Source: Mycobacterium sp. MFM001
Lineage (GTDB): Bacteria; Actinomycetota; Actinomycetes; Mycobacteriales; Mycobacteriaceae
NCBI RefSeq assembly: GCF_003402475.1
Contig: NZ_BFAB01000012.1
Coordinates: 62,001-126,000, forward strand
DNA: 64,000 nucleotides
Direction: 5' to 3'
Shown here: positions 30,199 through 39,398 of the stretch, piece after piece
How positions within the stretch are numbered: the first letter of the stretch is position 1
Layout: each line of letters begins with the position of its first letter
Made by a program: the position numbers and the translations under genes
Notes under the pieces: model-generated
What the model saw: only the letters and a program-made list of their open reading frames with translations
What the model was told of the DNA's origin: nothing
Databases searched by the model: none

Positions 30199-30513
30199 CT
30201 AATTGGCCAGCGGGTTGCTCCGGATGTTGTGTTCGGCGGCCCGGTCGGTGGTCTCGTAGCCGGCGGCGGCCGTGTCCAGGCTCCCGGCGAACTCACGGCT
30301 GTCGTCGGCGGCCGCCTTCATCTGGTCGGCCATGCTGGTTTGCGCTGAGCGGCAGGCAGTTCCCGTCGCCAACGAGGGCATGCCGGCAGCCGCGTCGCCC
30401 AGCGGAACATCGACGCCCAAACCGGCGATATCGGACGCCGCACCACGAAAATCACCAGCAGCGCCGCGCAGCACGCCCGGATCGACTCTCAGTTCCTCGC
30501 CACCACCACTCAT
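30199..30513 (-). CDS. EspC-like type VII secretion target (DUF2580)
   Basis: This 104-aa helical protein has no signal peptide. It has the size and layout of EspC-family ESX substrates: an N-terminal LRVDPGVLRGAAGDF, a helical hairpin, and near the C-terminus a YxxxD secretion motif (GYETTDRAAE). A TAAATT hexamer lies 8 nt before ATG 30513, giving a near-leaderless mRNA. No espA or espD partner is adjacent, and it converges on the dehydrogenase gene with a 2-nt gap. Assignment rests on fold and motif only. Confidence 0.65.
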   Translation of the reverse strand: MSGGGEELRVDPGVLRGAAGDFRGAASDIAGLGVDVPLGDAAAGMPSLATGTACRSAQTSMADQMKAAADDSREFAGSLDTAAAGYETTDRAAEHNIRSNPLAN

Positions 30514-30733
30514 AACAGCCGAATTTACCTGGTCCGCAGGGGCTCACCTGACGGAAGTTTTTCGGAAAACGGCTCTGGCGCGATCTTGTCGGAGTTAGCC
30601 TGCGTCCTGACCCTTCAAACCGGGAGGGGGTGTTGCGGGGCGCTACGAAGCGGTCGTCATTCCGACCGTCGGGCCCCAGCCAAATTTCGACACGAACCAT
30701 GCAAGACCAGCCTGCAAGAGCGAAAGGAACACC

Positions 30734-31198
30734 ATGATTGGAGCCAGTTCTCGTACGCGCATTGCCGTCTTCGCGGCAGGCGGCGCAGCGATCGCCGCGT
30801 TTGCCGTTGCCGTGGTTCCCACTGCACACGCCGACGACGAATCCTGGGGCGCCATCGCCGTCTCGCCGGACGGGAAGTCGGTGGGAGTGGCGACGAACAT
30901 GCCGAACGAGTACCAGGCCAACACGCATGCGACCTCCGATTGCCACCAAGACAACGCTGCCTGCAACGTGTTGATCACCTTCAAGTACCCCGACTGCGGC
31001 GCGGTCGTGAAGAACGGGGACCAGTATTTCGGTGATAGCGGCGCCACGGAGCAGGAGGCCGAGCAGAACGCCCAGAACCAAAGTCCCGGCAGCACGGTCC
31101 TCCGCTCGGCATGCAACAACGCGCCAGGCTCGAGCAGCACGCCTACAACCGCGAGCAGCACGCCGACAACCACCACCACTACGCCGGCAGGCGGGTAA
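30734..31198 (+). CDS. secreted DUF4189 protein with Ser/Thr/Pro tail
   Basis: This 154-aa protein has a clear Sec signal peptide (basic start, hydrophobic core, cleavage near AHADDE at about residue 34) and a DUF4189 domain (WGAIAVSPDGKSVGVA, four Cys likely forming two disulphides). The tail of alternating Ser, Thr and Pro is a likely mannosylation region. GAAAGGA lies at good spacing before the ATG. The function of DUF4189 is unknown. The 220-nt gap upstream holds its promoter and that of the EspC-like gene. Confidence 0.85.
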   Translation: MIGASSRTRIAVFAAGGAAIAAFAVAVVPTAHADDESWGAIAVSPDGKSVGVATNMPNEYQANTHATSDCHQDNAACNVLITFKYPDCGAVVKNGDQYFGDSGATEQEAEQNAQNQSPGSTVLRSACNNAPGSSSTPTTASSTPTTTTTTPAGG

Positions 31199-31215
31199 CG
31201 GCGGGGACCCGAACC

Positions 31216-31246
31216 TTGACCTTGCCCCTGGGGCAATCTCTAGGGT
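31216..31246 (+). promoter_or_regulatory. MerR-type promoter with 19-bp spacer and operator
   Basis: The -35 TTGACC (31216-31221) and -10 TAGGGT (31241-31246) are 19 bp apart, the long spacing that MerR regulators correct. A perfect TTGCCCC-T-GGGGCAA inverted repeat (31222-31236) fills the spacer. The -10 ends 6 nt before ATG 31253, so the transcript is predicted to be leaderless. Confidence 0.8.
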
Positions 31247-31252
31247 GAGGCA

Positions 31253-31552
31253 ATGACTGAAACTGCCGAGCCCACAAGCGAACCGGAGTCTGCGCCAGGG
31301 AAGCCCACTAGGCTTCGCCGCGCTCTGACATGGGCCGGAATCGCTGCTGCGGGTGCCATTGTTGCCGCGGCCGTCTTCATTTCCGGTGCTGCGACGGGCT
31401 GGCTCCCCGGTTGGCATGGTCATTTCCGGACAGAGGCCTGCATGATGAGCAAGGACGACGCGCCAAAGGGACCCATGCCCGGCGACAAGGGTTGCTGCCC
31501 CAAGAAGGCGCCTGGCGACAGAGACTGCTGCGAGCTGACACGGCTACGCTGA
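31253..31552 (+). CDS. small membrane protein with periplasmic Cys-rich tail, MerR-controlled
   Basis: This 99-aa protein has an acidic/basic cytoplasmic N-terminus and one transmembrane helix (about residues 26-50). Its short external tail holds His55, His57, Cys63, Met64-65 and two Cys pairs (81-82, 92-93). This looks like a metal-binding tail. The gene is directly behind a MerR-type promoter and 44 nt before the merR gene, so it is the likely effector of the metal response. I do not recognise the family. A haem- or thiol-redox role is an alternative. Confidence 0.75.
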   Translation: MTETAEPTSEPESAPGKPTRLRRALTWAGIAAAGAIVAAAVFISGAATGWLPGWHGHFRTEACMMSKDDAPKGPMPGDKGCCPKKAPGDRDCCELTRLR

Positions 31553-31596
31553 AACCCTGCCGCAGCGGCAAGCTGCCGCGGGGCGAGGAGATCATC

Positions 31597-32007
31597 GTGG
31601 CTCACACGGTCGGCACTGCCGCCAAGGCCGTCGGCGTCTCCGCGAAGGCCATCCGAATCTGGGAAGCCAGCGGACTGCTCCCCGCTGCCGGGCGGACCGA
31701 GGCCGGCTATCGCCAATTCAGCGACGACGACATCGAGATACTGCGCTTCATCAGCCGCGCCAAGACGCTGGGGCTCACGCTCTCGGAGATCAAAAGCATC
31801 CTCGACCTGCACCGCCAGGGCACCGCACCGTGCGAACAGGTCACCACGCTGCTCGACGCCCACATCCGCGACATCGACCGCGCCATTGCCGAACTGAGCG
31901 CGTTGCGCAGCACTCTGTCTGCCGCGCTGCAGGGTGCACGCGACGACGAACATCGCGGTCGATCGGCCACTGTGTGCCGCATCATCGAAGGCTCCACAGA
32001 GATCTAA
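31597..32007 (+). CDS. MerR-family metal-responsive regulator
   Basis: This 136-aa protein has the MerR winged HTH (VGVSAKAIRIWEASGLLP, YRQF) and a long dimerisation helix. Cys79 stands before that helix at the same number as the Cys79 metal ligand of ZntR, and Cys127 lies in the C-terminal loop after DDEH. A Cys at this position favours a divalent-metal sensor over a Cu(I) CueR type. GTG 31597 is chosen because GAGGAG lies 6 nt upstream and the HTH begins immediately; upstream codons would add unrelated residues. Confidence 0.87.
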   Translation: MAHTVGTAAKAVGVSAKAIRIWEASGLLPAAGRTEAGYRQFSDDDIEILRFISRAKTLGLTLSEIKSILDLHRQGTAPCEQVTTLLDAHIRDIDRAIAELSALRSTLSAALQGARDDEHRGRSATVCRIIEGSTEI

Positions 32008-32035
32008 CCCGAGGGCTCTTGTCGGCCGCCTGTGG

Positions 32036-32056
32036 CATAATCGAATGTATGTTCGA
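32036..32056 (+). promoter_or_regulatory. SOS (LexA) box over the promoter and start of the 13E12 gene
   Basis: TCGAAT-GTAT-GTTCGA (32041-32056) matches the mycobacterial SOS box (TCGAAC-N4-GTTCGA) in 11 of 12 fixed positions and contains the ATG. The -10 CATAAT (32036-32041) ends 7 nt before that ATG, so LexA would cover the start point of a leaderless mRNA. LexA boxes at this place are known for several 13E12 genes of M. tuberculosis. Confidence 0.85.
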
Positions 32057-33653
32057 ACCGCTTCCCGATCCAGCCGCGATGCGCGATCTGGGTCCGGCTG
32101 CGCTGGTGGAGGCCGTGACGTCGTCGCACAGGTCGGAGTCGATGCTGGTGGCCCGGCGGCTGGCGGCGGTGGCCGCGTTGTTGCGGCATCGTGTCGAGAC
32201 GAGCGAAGCGGCCCAAGTCGAGCGCGGCTATGCGGCGATCGACGGCTTCGAGCAGACCGCCGCCGAGGTGGCCGCGGCAATGAATTTGTCGCCGATGGCG
32301 GCGAGCTATCTGGTGTCGCACGCCGAAGCGCTGGATGTTCGGTTGCCCAGGGTGGCGGCGCTGCTCGCCGAGGGGCGAACCGATTGGCGCACTGTGCGAT
32401 TGATCATCAGCCGCACTGACCTGGTCACCGACGACGCGGTGATCGCGCAGTTGGACGAGTCGCTGGCCGCGCGGATCGGCAAATGGCACGGGTGGTCCAG
32501 GCAGCGAATCATCAATGCCGTCGATGCCGCAGTGCGCATCGCCGATCCCGACGCGGTGCGTGAGCGCCGCACCAAGGCTGAAGATGACCGCTACATCGGG
32601 ATTACCGCCGGCGACAACGGGATGGCCGAGATTTATGGCAGCGTGGCCGCGACGGCGGCGACGGCGTTCGATCGGCGGCTGTCGCAGTTGGCCACGCAGG
32701 TGTGCCCGGCTGATCCACGGACGCTGGACCAGCGTCGCGCCGACGCCCTGGCGGCGCTGACCGAGGGTCGCCAATTGGGTTGCGCCTGCGGACAATCGGA
32801 ATGCCCCAGCAGAGTCGATCCTGATCGCGTCCCGGGTGGGGCGCAGGTCGTCATCAACGTGGTGGCCAGCGAGCAGACCGTCAACGGCCAAAGTCACCGG
32901 CCGGGTTATCTGGACGGCTACGGGGTCATCGACGCCGAGCAGGTGCGGGCGCTCGCTGAGGCTGCGTGGCTGCGGTTGGCGGATCCTGCGACCAGTGCTG
33001 CGGCGGCGTTACGGTATCAGCCGTCGGCCGCGCTCGAGCGTGCTATCCGCTGCCGGGATTTGACGTGTCGCTTCCCTGGCTGTCATCGACGGGCGACACA
33101 TTGCGACGTCGACCACACCATTCCCTTCAACCACAGCAACCCCGCCGCAGGCGGACTGACAGTAGCCAGTAACCTGAAATGCCTTTGCCGCCAACATCAT
33201 CGGTTGAAAACGTTCGGCGGCTGGCAGGACAAGCAACTCGCGGACGGCACCATCGTCTGGACGTCGCCCACCGGACAGACCTACCGCACAAGTCCCGCCG
33301 GAGCTGACCTGTTCCCGCAAGCGCGCGCTCCTGCATGTGCGGCTCCGGCACCCACCAGGCGGACCATGGCCAAGCGACGAAGAGCACGAATTGCGCAGGT
33401 GCGCAAGCGCAACCGCGAGCAGCGACCCGTCAACGAGGCGCGGCGTCGTCTGGAGGAAGCGCGCAAAAGGGAAATCGCCTCGCGAAAGTTCCGGAATCAC
33501 ATGCGCGACATGCTGTTCCTGTTCAAGGGCACACCCAGCACCAGCCCGTTCTGCACCTGGGTCAACGACCCGCGCGAACCCGAAGAACTACCACCGGATT
33601 GGAAACCCGACCAACCCGAGCCGCAACCCCTGCCCGACGACCCGCCGTTCTGA
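32049..33653 (+). CDS. 13E12-repeat family HNH endonuclease (DUF222)
   Basis: This 534-aa protein has an N-terminal DUF222 region (about residues 30-290) and a C-terminal HNH nuclease with paired Cys (CRFPGC, CLCRQHH) and the catalytic DVDHTIPF. A basic tail follows. It belongs to the REP13E12 family, copies of which are SOS-induced and act as phage-like attachment targets in M. tuberculosis. The C-terminal extension after the HNH domain (KRRRARIAQVRKRNREQ and onward) is longer than typical copies. The gene is intact, without frameshift. Confidence 0.9.
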   Translation: MFEPLPDPAAMRDLGPAALVEAVTSSHRSESMLVARRLAAVAALLRHRVETSEAAQVERGYAAIDGFEQTAAEVAAAMNLSPMAASYLVSHAEALDVRLPRVAALLAEGRTDWRTVRLIISRTDLVTDDAVIAQLDESLAARIGKWHGWSRQRIINAVDAAVRIADPDAVRERRTKAEDDRYIGITAGDNGMAEIYGSVAATAATAFDRRLSQLATQVCPADPRTLDQRRADALAALTEGRQLGCACGQSECPSRVDPDRVPGGAQVVINVVASEQTVNGQSHRPGYLDGYGVIDAEQVRALAEAAWLRLADPATSAAAALRYQPSAALERAIRCRDLTCRFPGCHRRATHCDVDHTIPFNHSNPAAGGLTVASNLKCLCRQHHRLKTFGGWQDKQLADGTIVWTSPTGQTYRTSPAGADLFPQARAPACAAPAPTRRTMAKRRRARIAQVRKRNREQRPVNEARRRLEEARKREIASRKFRNHMRDMLFLFKGTPSTSPFCTWVNDPREPEELPPDWKPDQPEPQPLPDDPPF

Positions 33654-33803
33654 GCCACGGCTACAGAAGTACGCCGGGCCGTCGGGCATCGCGACTCCGC
33701 GCGGATTTCCGGAGCCGGGCCCGAACCCGAGTGCCTCAAGGGCTCGATCGCGATAGCGAGGGCTCGCGCCGCGGGGACCGTCATGATTTGGCAATCCCTC
33801 GCA

Positions 33804-33809
33804 TAGGGT
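33804..33809 (+). promoter_or_regulatory. -10 element, leaderless start of lpqG
   Basis: TAGGGT is followed by 7 nt and ATG 33817. This supports the ATG over GTG 33808, which lies inside the hexamer. Confidence 0.5.
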
Positions 33810-33816
33810 GCCACTC

Positions 33817-34515
33817 ATGCCATTGCGTCTGATCGCCATGTTGGGTCTCGTCGTCGCCGCGTTGTCCGCCTGCGACGGCAACCCCGGCCCGCTCAAAGAC
33901 AATGCGCGGCAGGTGACCGTCGTCGGCAACGGACAGGTCCAAGGCGTCCCCGACACGCTGACCGCCGACGTCGCGATCGAATTCGTCGCGCCCGACGTCA
34001 CCTCGGCGATGGACCAGACCAACCAACGTCAGCAGGCCGTCATCAATGCGCTCACCGGCGCGGGCATCGACAGCAAGGACATCAGCACCACCGACGTCAC
34101 CCTGCAGCCGCAGTACACCGGCGGCGGAAACACGATCAGCGGCTACCGCGCCGCCAACTCGATCCGGGTCAAGATCCGCAAGACGGACACGGCCTCGCAC
34201 GTGCTGGCCGTCATCGTCGACACCGGCGGCGACGCCACCCGGATCAACTCGGTCAGCTATTCCATCGAGGACGACTCGAAGCTGGTGAAGGACGCACGCG
34301 CCCGGGCCTTCAACGACGCCAAGGACCGTGCCACGCAGTACGCGCAGCTATCCGGGCTGAGCCTGGGCAGGGTGATCTCGATTTCCGAGGCCTCCGGCAG
34401 CACTCCACCCACGCCGACGCCACTGCGCGGGGCACCGATGGCCACCGAGGCCCCGCTGCAGCCCGGGCAGCAGACCGTCAGCTTCTCGGTGACCGTCGCG
34501 TGGGAACTCCACTAG
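33817..34515 (+). CDS. lpqG: LpqG, SIMPL-domain lipoprotein
   Basis: This 232-aa protein has a short signal peptide ending in the lipobox ALSAC, so Cys19 is lipidated. The remainder is a SIMPL/DUF541 domain ([15 protein letters not shown], internal duplication), known in other bacteria from BP26-like oligomeric periplasmic channels. It resembles Rv3623. Its TAG stop shares CTAG with the stop of convergent hpt. Confidence 0.92.
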   Translation: MPLRLIAMLGLVVAALSACDGNPGPLKDNARQVTVVGNGQVQGVPDTLTADVAIEFVAPDVTSAMDQTNQRQQAVINALTGAGIDSKDISTTDVTLQPQYTGGGNTISGYRAANSIRVKIRKTDTASHVLAVIVDTGGDATRINSVSYSIEDDSKLVKDARARAFNDAKDRATQYAQLSGLSLGRVISISEASGSTPPTPTPLRGAPMATEAPLQPGQQTVSFSVTVAWELH

Positions 34516-35099
34516 CTCTGATAGACCCGCGGGTCCAGCGTCCCGATGTAGGGCAGGTCGCGATAGCGCTCGTCGTAGTCCAGGCCGTAGCCGACCACGA
34601 ATTCGTTGGGGATGTCGAAACCCACGTAGGCGATGTCGACGTTGGCGCGCACCGCATCCGGCTTGCGCAACAGCGTGCACACCCGCAGCGACCGCGGGCG
34701 TCGGGTGGCCAGGTTGCGCAACAGCCACGACAACGTCAGCCCGGAGTCGACGACGTCCTCGACGATCAGCACGTCGCGGTCGTTGATGTCGCGGTCGAGG
34801 TCTTTGAGGATGCGCACCACGCCCGACGACGACGTCGACGACCCGTAAGACGCGACGGCCATGAACTCGAACTGGGTGGGCAGCGGAATCGCGCGGGCCA
34901 GGTCGGTGCAGAACAGCACCGCGCCCTTGAGCACGGTGATCAATAGCAGGTCGCGCGCATCGCCGGTGGTCAGGTCGCGATAGTCCTCGCCGATCTGCGC
35001 ACCGAGTTCCGCGATGCGGGTCTGGATCTGCTCCTGGGTGAGCAGCACCGATTTGATGTCCCCCGGGTACAGCTCGCCCGAATCAGCTGTCACGTCCAC
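34512..35099 (-). CDS. hpt: hypoxanthine-guanine phosphoribosyltransferase
   Basis: This 195-aa purine-salvage enzyme has the PRPP-binding motif [14 protein letters not shown], the flexible-loop [20 protein letters not shown] near the N-terminus and [12 protein letters not shown] at the C-terminus. Homology starts around [14 protein letters not shown], so the start is one of two GTG codons (35099 or 35093). It lies just downstream of tilS, 26 nt away. Confidence 0.94.
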   Translation of the reverse strand: MDVTADSGELYPGDIKSVLLTQEQIQTRIAELGAQIGEDYRDLTTGDARDLLLITVLKGAVLFCTDLARAIPLPTQFEFMAVASYGSSTSSSGVVRILKDLDRDINDRDVLIVEDVVDSGLTLSWLLRNLATRRPRSLRVCTLLRKPDAVRANVDIAYVGFDIPNEFVVGYGLDYDERYRDLPYIGTLDPRVYQS

Positions 35100-35125
35100 A
35101 GCGTGCCATGCCGGCGGGCAGAGCT

Positions 35126-36088
35126 CTAGATCGGCTCGGCTTGCAGGGTCAAAACACCGCCGTGCCGGCCGGCCACCAATCGCTGGCCGTGCAGCTTCGA
35201 CCCCACCGCCACCCCGCCCTGGCCACGCCACGTGGTGACCAGTGTGTTGATCCCGCGGATCTGCTTGTCGGTCAGGTTGATCGCACCGCCGGCCAGCAGC
35301 CAGCTGCGGATGACGCCGCGGCGCACCGGGTCCGGCAGCGCCCGCAACGCCCGCGCGTCGAGCCCCTCGTCGGTAACCGAGGTGGTCAGCGCCTGCGCGA
35401 TCAATGTGTCGATCAGCCCGGTGTCCTCGCGTAACGCCGTCGCGGTGCGGGCCAACGCCTCGGCGACACCGCCACCGAGCACGTCCTCCAGCAGCGGCAG
35501 CACCTCGTGGCGCAGCCGGTTCCGGGTGAACCGGCGGTCGGCGTTGTGCGGGTCCTGCCATGCGGTCAGCCCCAGCTCCTCGCACGCGGTGTGCGTCACG
35601 GCACGCCGCACCCCCAGCAGCGGCCGGCACCACGGCGGATCGTACGGGCGCATCCCGGCGATGGAGCGTGCTCCCGAACCGCGGCCCAGCCCGAGCAGCA
35701 CCGTCTCGGCCTGGTCGTCGAGGGTGTGGCCCAGCAGCACCGGACGGTCGCCACGGGCCGCCTGCAAAGCGACGTAGCGCGCCGTCCGCGCCGCCGCCTC
35801 CGGACCGCCGTTGCCGCTCACTGCCACCGAAAGCACTTGGGCGTCAACGCATCCCAAGCCGAGGGCTTGAGTGCGGGCGGTGACGGCGACTTCTGCAGAG
35901 CTGCTCTGCAGGCCGTGGTCGACGATCAGCGCGGTGGTCGGCTGCATGGCGGCGGCGACGGCGGTCAGCGCCAACGAATCCGCGCCGCCGGAAAGCGCGA
36001 CACACCACTGCTCGGCGGTCGGGAGGTATTCCTTGGCGAACGCTGCGACAGCCGCGTACAGCTGTCCTACAGAACCCTGTCGATCCAT
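35126..36088 (-). CDS. tilS: tRNA(Ile)-lysidine synthetase
   Basis: This 320-aa essential enzyme modifies the CAU anticodon of tRNA-Ile2 with lysidine. The PP-loop ATP motif is [11 protein letters not shown], followed by [10 protein letters not shown] and the [12 protein letters not shown] substrate region. ATG 36088 overlaps the zinc protease gene by 22 nt; upstream residues in the frame show no homology. The order tilS-hpt-(ftsH elsewhere) is common in bacteria. Confidence 0.94.
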   Translation of the reverse strand: MDRQGSVGQLYAAVAAFAKEYLPTAEQWCVALSGGADSLALTAVAAAMQPTTALIVDHGLQSSSAEVAVTARTQALGLGCVDAQVLSVAVSGNGGPEAAARTARYVALQAARGDRPVLLGHTLDDQAETVLLGLGRGSGARSIAGMRPYDPPWCRPLLGVRRAVTHTACEELGLTAWQDPHNADRRFTRNRLRHEVLPLLEDVLGGGVAEALARTATALREDTGLIDTLIAQALTTSVTDEGLDARALRALPDPVRRGVIRSWLLAGGAINLTDKQIRGINTLVTTWRGQGGVAVGSKLHGQRLVAGRHGGVLTLQAEPI

Positions 36089-37119
36089 CGTTGCGGGTCT
36101 TCGATCTCTGCCGGCAGCGGCAGCGTCTCGGGCGACGACCAGACGGCGTTGAACCGCTCCATCCCGACCCGGCCCACCACGTGGTCGACGAACGCCTTGC
36201 CGCGGGTGTACTGGCTGAGCTTGGCATCGATACCCAGTAAGGCGCGCAGAAGTCGTTGCAGCGGAGGCTGTTTGCGGTGACGGCGGTCGTCGAACCGGCG
36301 ACGGATGGTCGCCACCGTGGGCACGACGACGGGACCGACGGCGTCCATCACGTGGTCGGCGTGGCCCTCCAGCAAGGTGCCGAGTACCAGCAGCCGATCC
36401 AGGGCCTGGCGCTGCGGCTCCGACTGCACGGCGCGCACCAGGCCCAGCACGCCCGACGAGTGAGCATCGGAGGGACCGCCGCGGCCGCGGACGAAGTCGG
36501 CCAGCCGGCCAATCACCTGGGCGACGTCCTCGCCGCTTTCCTGGGTCAGCACGCCCAACGCCTCCGACATGTAGCCGGACAGCCACGGGTTGGCGGTGAA
36601 TTGCACGCGGTGGGTGACCTCGTGCAGACACACCCACAACCTGAAATCGGCTGGCTCGACGCGCAATTGGCGCTCAACCGCAAGCACGTTGGGGTACACC
36701 AGCAGCAGGCAGCCGGAGTCGCCGGCGGCGAACGGGTCGTACTGGCCGAGGATGCCGGACGCGACGAACGCCAGGACGGCGCCGGTCTGCGCGCCGGTGA
36801 CCCGCCCGGTGATGAAGCCGCGCGGCTTGTCGGTGCCGCCCGTCATCACCCGCATCGACTCGGCCGCCGCCCGGATCCACGCCGGCCGGTCGACGATGCG
36901 CGCGTCGGGCACCACATCGCTGGTGTCCAGACCGGTCACGTCGCGCACCGGCGGCTCGGCCGCCTTGGCGGCGCTAGCCAAGTCGTCGATCACCTGGCGA
37001 CGGGTGTAGTCGGTGGACGGCGGGCCGGGACGGGCCAGCCATTCGCCGACGGTGGCCGCGAACTGCCAGTCGACAGCGCGCCCAACGGTCAGCTCAGGTG
37101 GTGCAGTTACTTCAGGCAT
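36067..37119 (-). CDS. DUF2342 zinc metalloprotease-like protein (Rv3626c-like)
   Basis: This 350-aa protein has the zincin motif HEVTH (in WVCLHEVTHRVQF) and a downstream Glu region (LLEGHADHVMDAVG), which fits the coenzyme F420 biosynthesis-associated/DUF2342 family. Length equals Rv3626c when ATG 37119 is used; GTG 37125 is two codons upstream. Its start overlaps the dacB 3' end by 13 nt. It is cytosolic, and its substrate is unknown. Confidence 0.88.
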   Translation of the reverse strand: MPEVTAPPELTVGRAVDWQFAATVGEWLARPGPPSTDYTRRQVIDDLASAAKAAEPPVRDVTGLDTSDVVPDARIVDRPAWIRAAAESMRVMTGGTDKPRGFITGRVTGAQTGAVLAFVASGILGQYDPFAAGDSGCLLLVYPNVLAVERQLRVEPADFRLWVCLHEVTHRVQFTANPWLSGYMSEALGVLTQESGEDVAQVIGRLADFVRGRGGPSDAHSSGVLGLVRAVQSEPQRQALDRLLVLGTLLEGHADHVMDAVGPVVVPTVATIRRRFDDRRHRKQPPLQRLLRALLGIDAKLSQYTRGKAFVDHVVGRVGMERFNAVWSSPETLPLPAEIEDPQRWIDRVL

Positions 37120-38492
37120 CCACACGACCATAGGGCGGCGGCGACGTTGTCGATCGCAATACGGCCAGTTGGGCCCGCGTCGTTGGAGATCAGCGCAAAA
37201 GTCAGCACCCGACCGTCGACGTCGGTGACCACTCCGGCCAACGAGTTGATGGCGGTCAGCGAGCCGGTTTTGGCCCGCAACCAGCCGATCGGACCGTTGT
37301 TGGTGGCCGGATTCAAGAACCGGTCGCCCAGTGTCCCGCTGCCGCCGGCGATCGGCAACAGGTCCAGCAGCGGGCGCAGCGCTGGCTGATCCGGCCCCGC
37401 TGCGGCCTGCACGACGTCGTTCAGCGCCTTGGCGGTCAGCCGATCGTCGACCGACAGCCCGCTCGAATCCTGAAGTGCCGCACCGGTGATGTCGACATGC
37501 GCGGTGCTCAGCCGGTTGGTCACCGCGTCGACGGCGCCGGCGAAGCTGCGCGGCCGGTGCATGGCCTCGGCGACCTCCCGGGCGATGCATTCGGCCATCA
37601 CGTTGTCGGAGGCGTTCATCATCTCGAGCAACCGCTGGATCAGCGGCGCCGACTGCACCGCGGCCAACTGCCGCGCGGACGACGGCGCGGGTTGGGCCGC
37701 GATCGACACCTTCGCCGGGTCGACGCCGATCGCCTGGGCCAGCGCGCGACCGGCGTCAAGCGCCGGGGTGTGCGAACGGGTGGACTCGTCCGTTGCCGGC
37801 TGGACGCGCCCGCCGTCGAGCATCACCGACTCGATCGGGGCGACGTCGCCGCCGTCGATGTCGCCCGGATCCCAACCCGGCGCCACTTTGGGTCCGGTGA
37901 ATGCCGAGATGTCGACCTGCACGGCGGTCGGTGTCACGCCGCTGCCGCGGACCTGGTCGGCCAGATCGCTGAGCCGGGCCGCATTGTGATACCAGGTCTC
38001 GCCACCGCGTGGGGCCCCCGACAGCGTGGGATCGCCGCCGCCCACCAGGATCACCACGCCCGGCTGGTCGGCTGCGACGACCTTGGTGGTCACCCGGGCC
38101 TCGCGGTCCAGCGCCAGCAGCGCGGCGGCGGCGGTCAGGGTCTTGTTGGTCGAAGCCGGCAGCATCGGGACGTTGTCCTGCTGCTGCCAGAGCTCTTTGC
38201 CGGTCATCGCGTCGGTGACCCGGCCGCCGAACTGACCCAGATTCGGGTCAGCCACGACAGCGGCCAGCGCCGCCGCCAGCCCGCTCGGCGTCGGCATCGG
38301 CGCGGAGTCGGCCACCGGCACGACGCCGGGCTTCGCGGTCACCGCGGGCGGCGGCGGCGCGATGTGGGCATTGCCGGCGCCGCGAACGTTCGCGGTGAAA
38401 AACGCAGCCGCCGCCACCAAAACGGCAACAACCGCCAGCACGGCCGCCCCCACGATCAGGTGGGTTGACCGCCGCCACTGAGAGGGACGCAT
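37107..38492 (-). CDS. dacB: D-alanyl-D-alanine carboxypeptidase/endopeptidase (PBP4 type)
   Basis: This 461-aa protein has one N-terminal anchor or signal helix (about residues 12-34) and a Pro-rich linker. The S13 peptidase domain shows PASTNKTL (SxxK), SDN (in MNASDNVMAE) and KTGS (RAKTGSLTA). It trims peptidoglycan stem peptides in the periplasm. ATG 38492 has AGGAG upstream and matches the Rv3627c length exactly. Confidence 0.95.
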   Translation of the reverse strand: MRPSQWRRSTHLIVGAAVLAVVAVLVAAAAFFTANVRGAGNAHIAPPPPAVTAKPGVVPVADSAPMPTPSGLAAALAAVVADPNLGQFGGRVTDAMTGKELWQQQDNVPMLPASTNKTLTAAAALLALDREARVTTKVVAADQPGVVILVGGGDPTLSGAPRGGETWYHNAARLSDLADQVRGSGVTPTAVQVDISAFTGPKVAPGWDPGDIDGGDVAPIESVMLDGGRVQPATDESTRSHTPALDAGRALAQAIGVDPAKVSIAAQPAPSSARQLAAVQSAPLIQRLLEMMNASDNVMAECIAREVAEAMHRPRSFAGAVDAVTNRLSTAHVDITGAALQDSSGLSVDDRLTAKALNDVVQAAAGPDQPALRPLLDLLPIAGGSGTLGDRFLNPATNNGPIGWLRAKTGSLTAINSLAGVVTDVDGRVLTFALISNDAGPTGRIAIDNVAAALWSCGCLK

Positions 38493-38597
38493 GACACTCC
38501 TGACTGTCTGGTCCCATTCTGCCGAACCACGTGGCTCTACTAGGGTTGACCTCCGACGCCAGCGGATGAGCAGTGACTTTACGAAGGAGCCGAGACG

Positions 38598-39089
38598 GTG
38601 CAATTCGACGTGACCATCGAAATCCCGAAGGGCCAGCGGAACAAATACGAGGTCGACCACGAGACGGGTCGGGTTCGTCTGGACCGCTACCTCTACACGT
38701 CGATGGCCTACCCCACCGACTACGGCTTCATCGACGACACCCTGGGCGAAGACGGCGACCCGCTCGACGCCATGGTGCTGCTGCCCGAGCCGTTGTTCCC
38801 CGGTGTGCAGGTGGAGGCGCGGCCGGTCGGAATGTTCCAGATGACCGACGAAGCCGGCGGCGACGACAAGGTGCTATGTGTGCCGGCCGGCGACCACCGC
38901 TGGGATCACATCAAGGACATCGAGGACGTTCCGGCCTTCGAGCTGGACGTCATCAAGCACTTCTTCTCGCAGTACAAGGCCCTGGAGCCGGGCAAGTTCG
39001 TCAAGACGGCCAACTGGGTCGGCCGTGCGGAGGCCGAGGCCGAGGTGCAGCGCTCAATCGAGCGCTTCAAAGCCGCTGGCGGGCACTGA
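38598..39089 (+). CDS. ppa: inorganic pyrophosphatase
   Basis: This 163-aa family I soluble pyrophosphatase has [17 protein letters not shown], the catalytic [10 protein letters not shown] triad of Asp residues and KHFFSQYK. It hydrolyses pyrophosphate from biosynthesis. It starts at GTG 38598 with AAGGAG upstream. A TAGGGT -10 about 50 nt before the start is a plausible promoter, divergent from dacB. Confidence 0.97.
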   Translation: MQFDVTIEIPKGQRNKYEVDHETGRVRLDRYLYTSMAYPTDYGFIDDTLGEDGDPLDAMVLLPEPLFPGVQVEARPVGMFQMTDEAGGDDKVLCVPAGDHRWDHIKDIEDVPAFELDVIKHFFSQYKALEPGKFVKTANWVGRAEAEAEVQRSIERFKAAGGH

Positions 39090-39092
39090 GAT

Positions 39093-39383
39093 TCAGCCGC
39101 CCCATTTGGCGGCTTCGGCTTGGTCGCGGGCCAGCATCGACACCGTGTTGGTCTCGTGCGTGCCGGCCATCGCGTGATACGCGCGCACCAGATCGGCCAT
39201 CGCCTGATTCCACTGCGCCTGCCACGCCTGATACGTCATCCCGGTATCGCCCTGCCACGCCGCCGACAACGCCGCCTGCTCGCTGGCGATATCGGCCCCC
39301 AACCCCTGCATCGTGGCCGCATAAGAAGCCATGTCCCCGGCATGGGCCAGCATCGCCGGGTAGTTGTACATAATCTGCGACAT
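39093..39383 (-). CDS. EsxH/EsxR-type WXG100 protein
   Basis: This 96-aa protein begins [12 protein letters not shown] and ends [11 protein letters not shown], as in TB10.4 (EsxH) and EsxR. It has the WQGDTG turn of a WXG hairpin and pairs with the adjacent EsxG-like protein as an ESX-3-type heterodimer. The ESX-3 machinery is not in this window, so this is a paralogous substrate pair. GAGAGGGG precedes the ATG. Confidence 0.93.
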   Translation of the reverse strand: MSQIMYNYPAMLAHAGDMASYAATMQGLGADIASEQAALSAAWQGDTGMTYQAWQAQWNQAMADLVRAYHAMAGTHETNTVSMLARDQAEAAKWGG

Positions 39384-39398
39384 CTGCGTTAACCCCTC

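Noticed and set aside
31253-31552. Treating the Cys-rich ORF as a shadow of the overlapping long frame that continues into merR
   Set aside because: It has its own MerR-type promoter, a clean membrane helix and a natural stop; the overlapping frame has homology only from GTG 31597.
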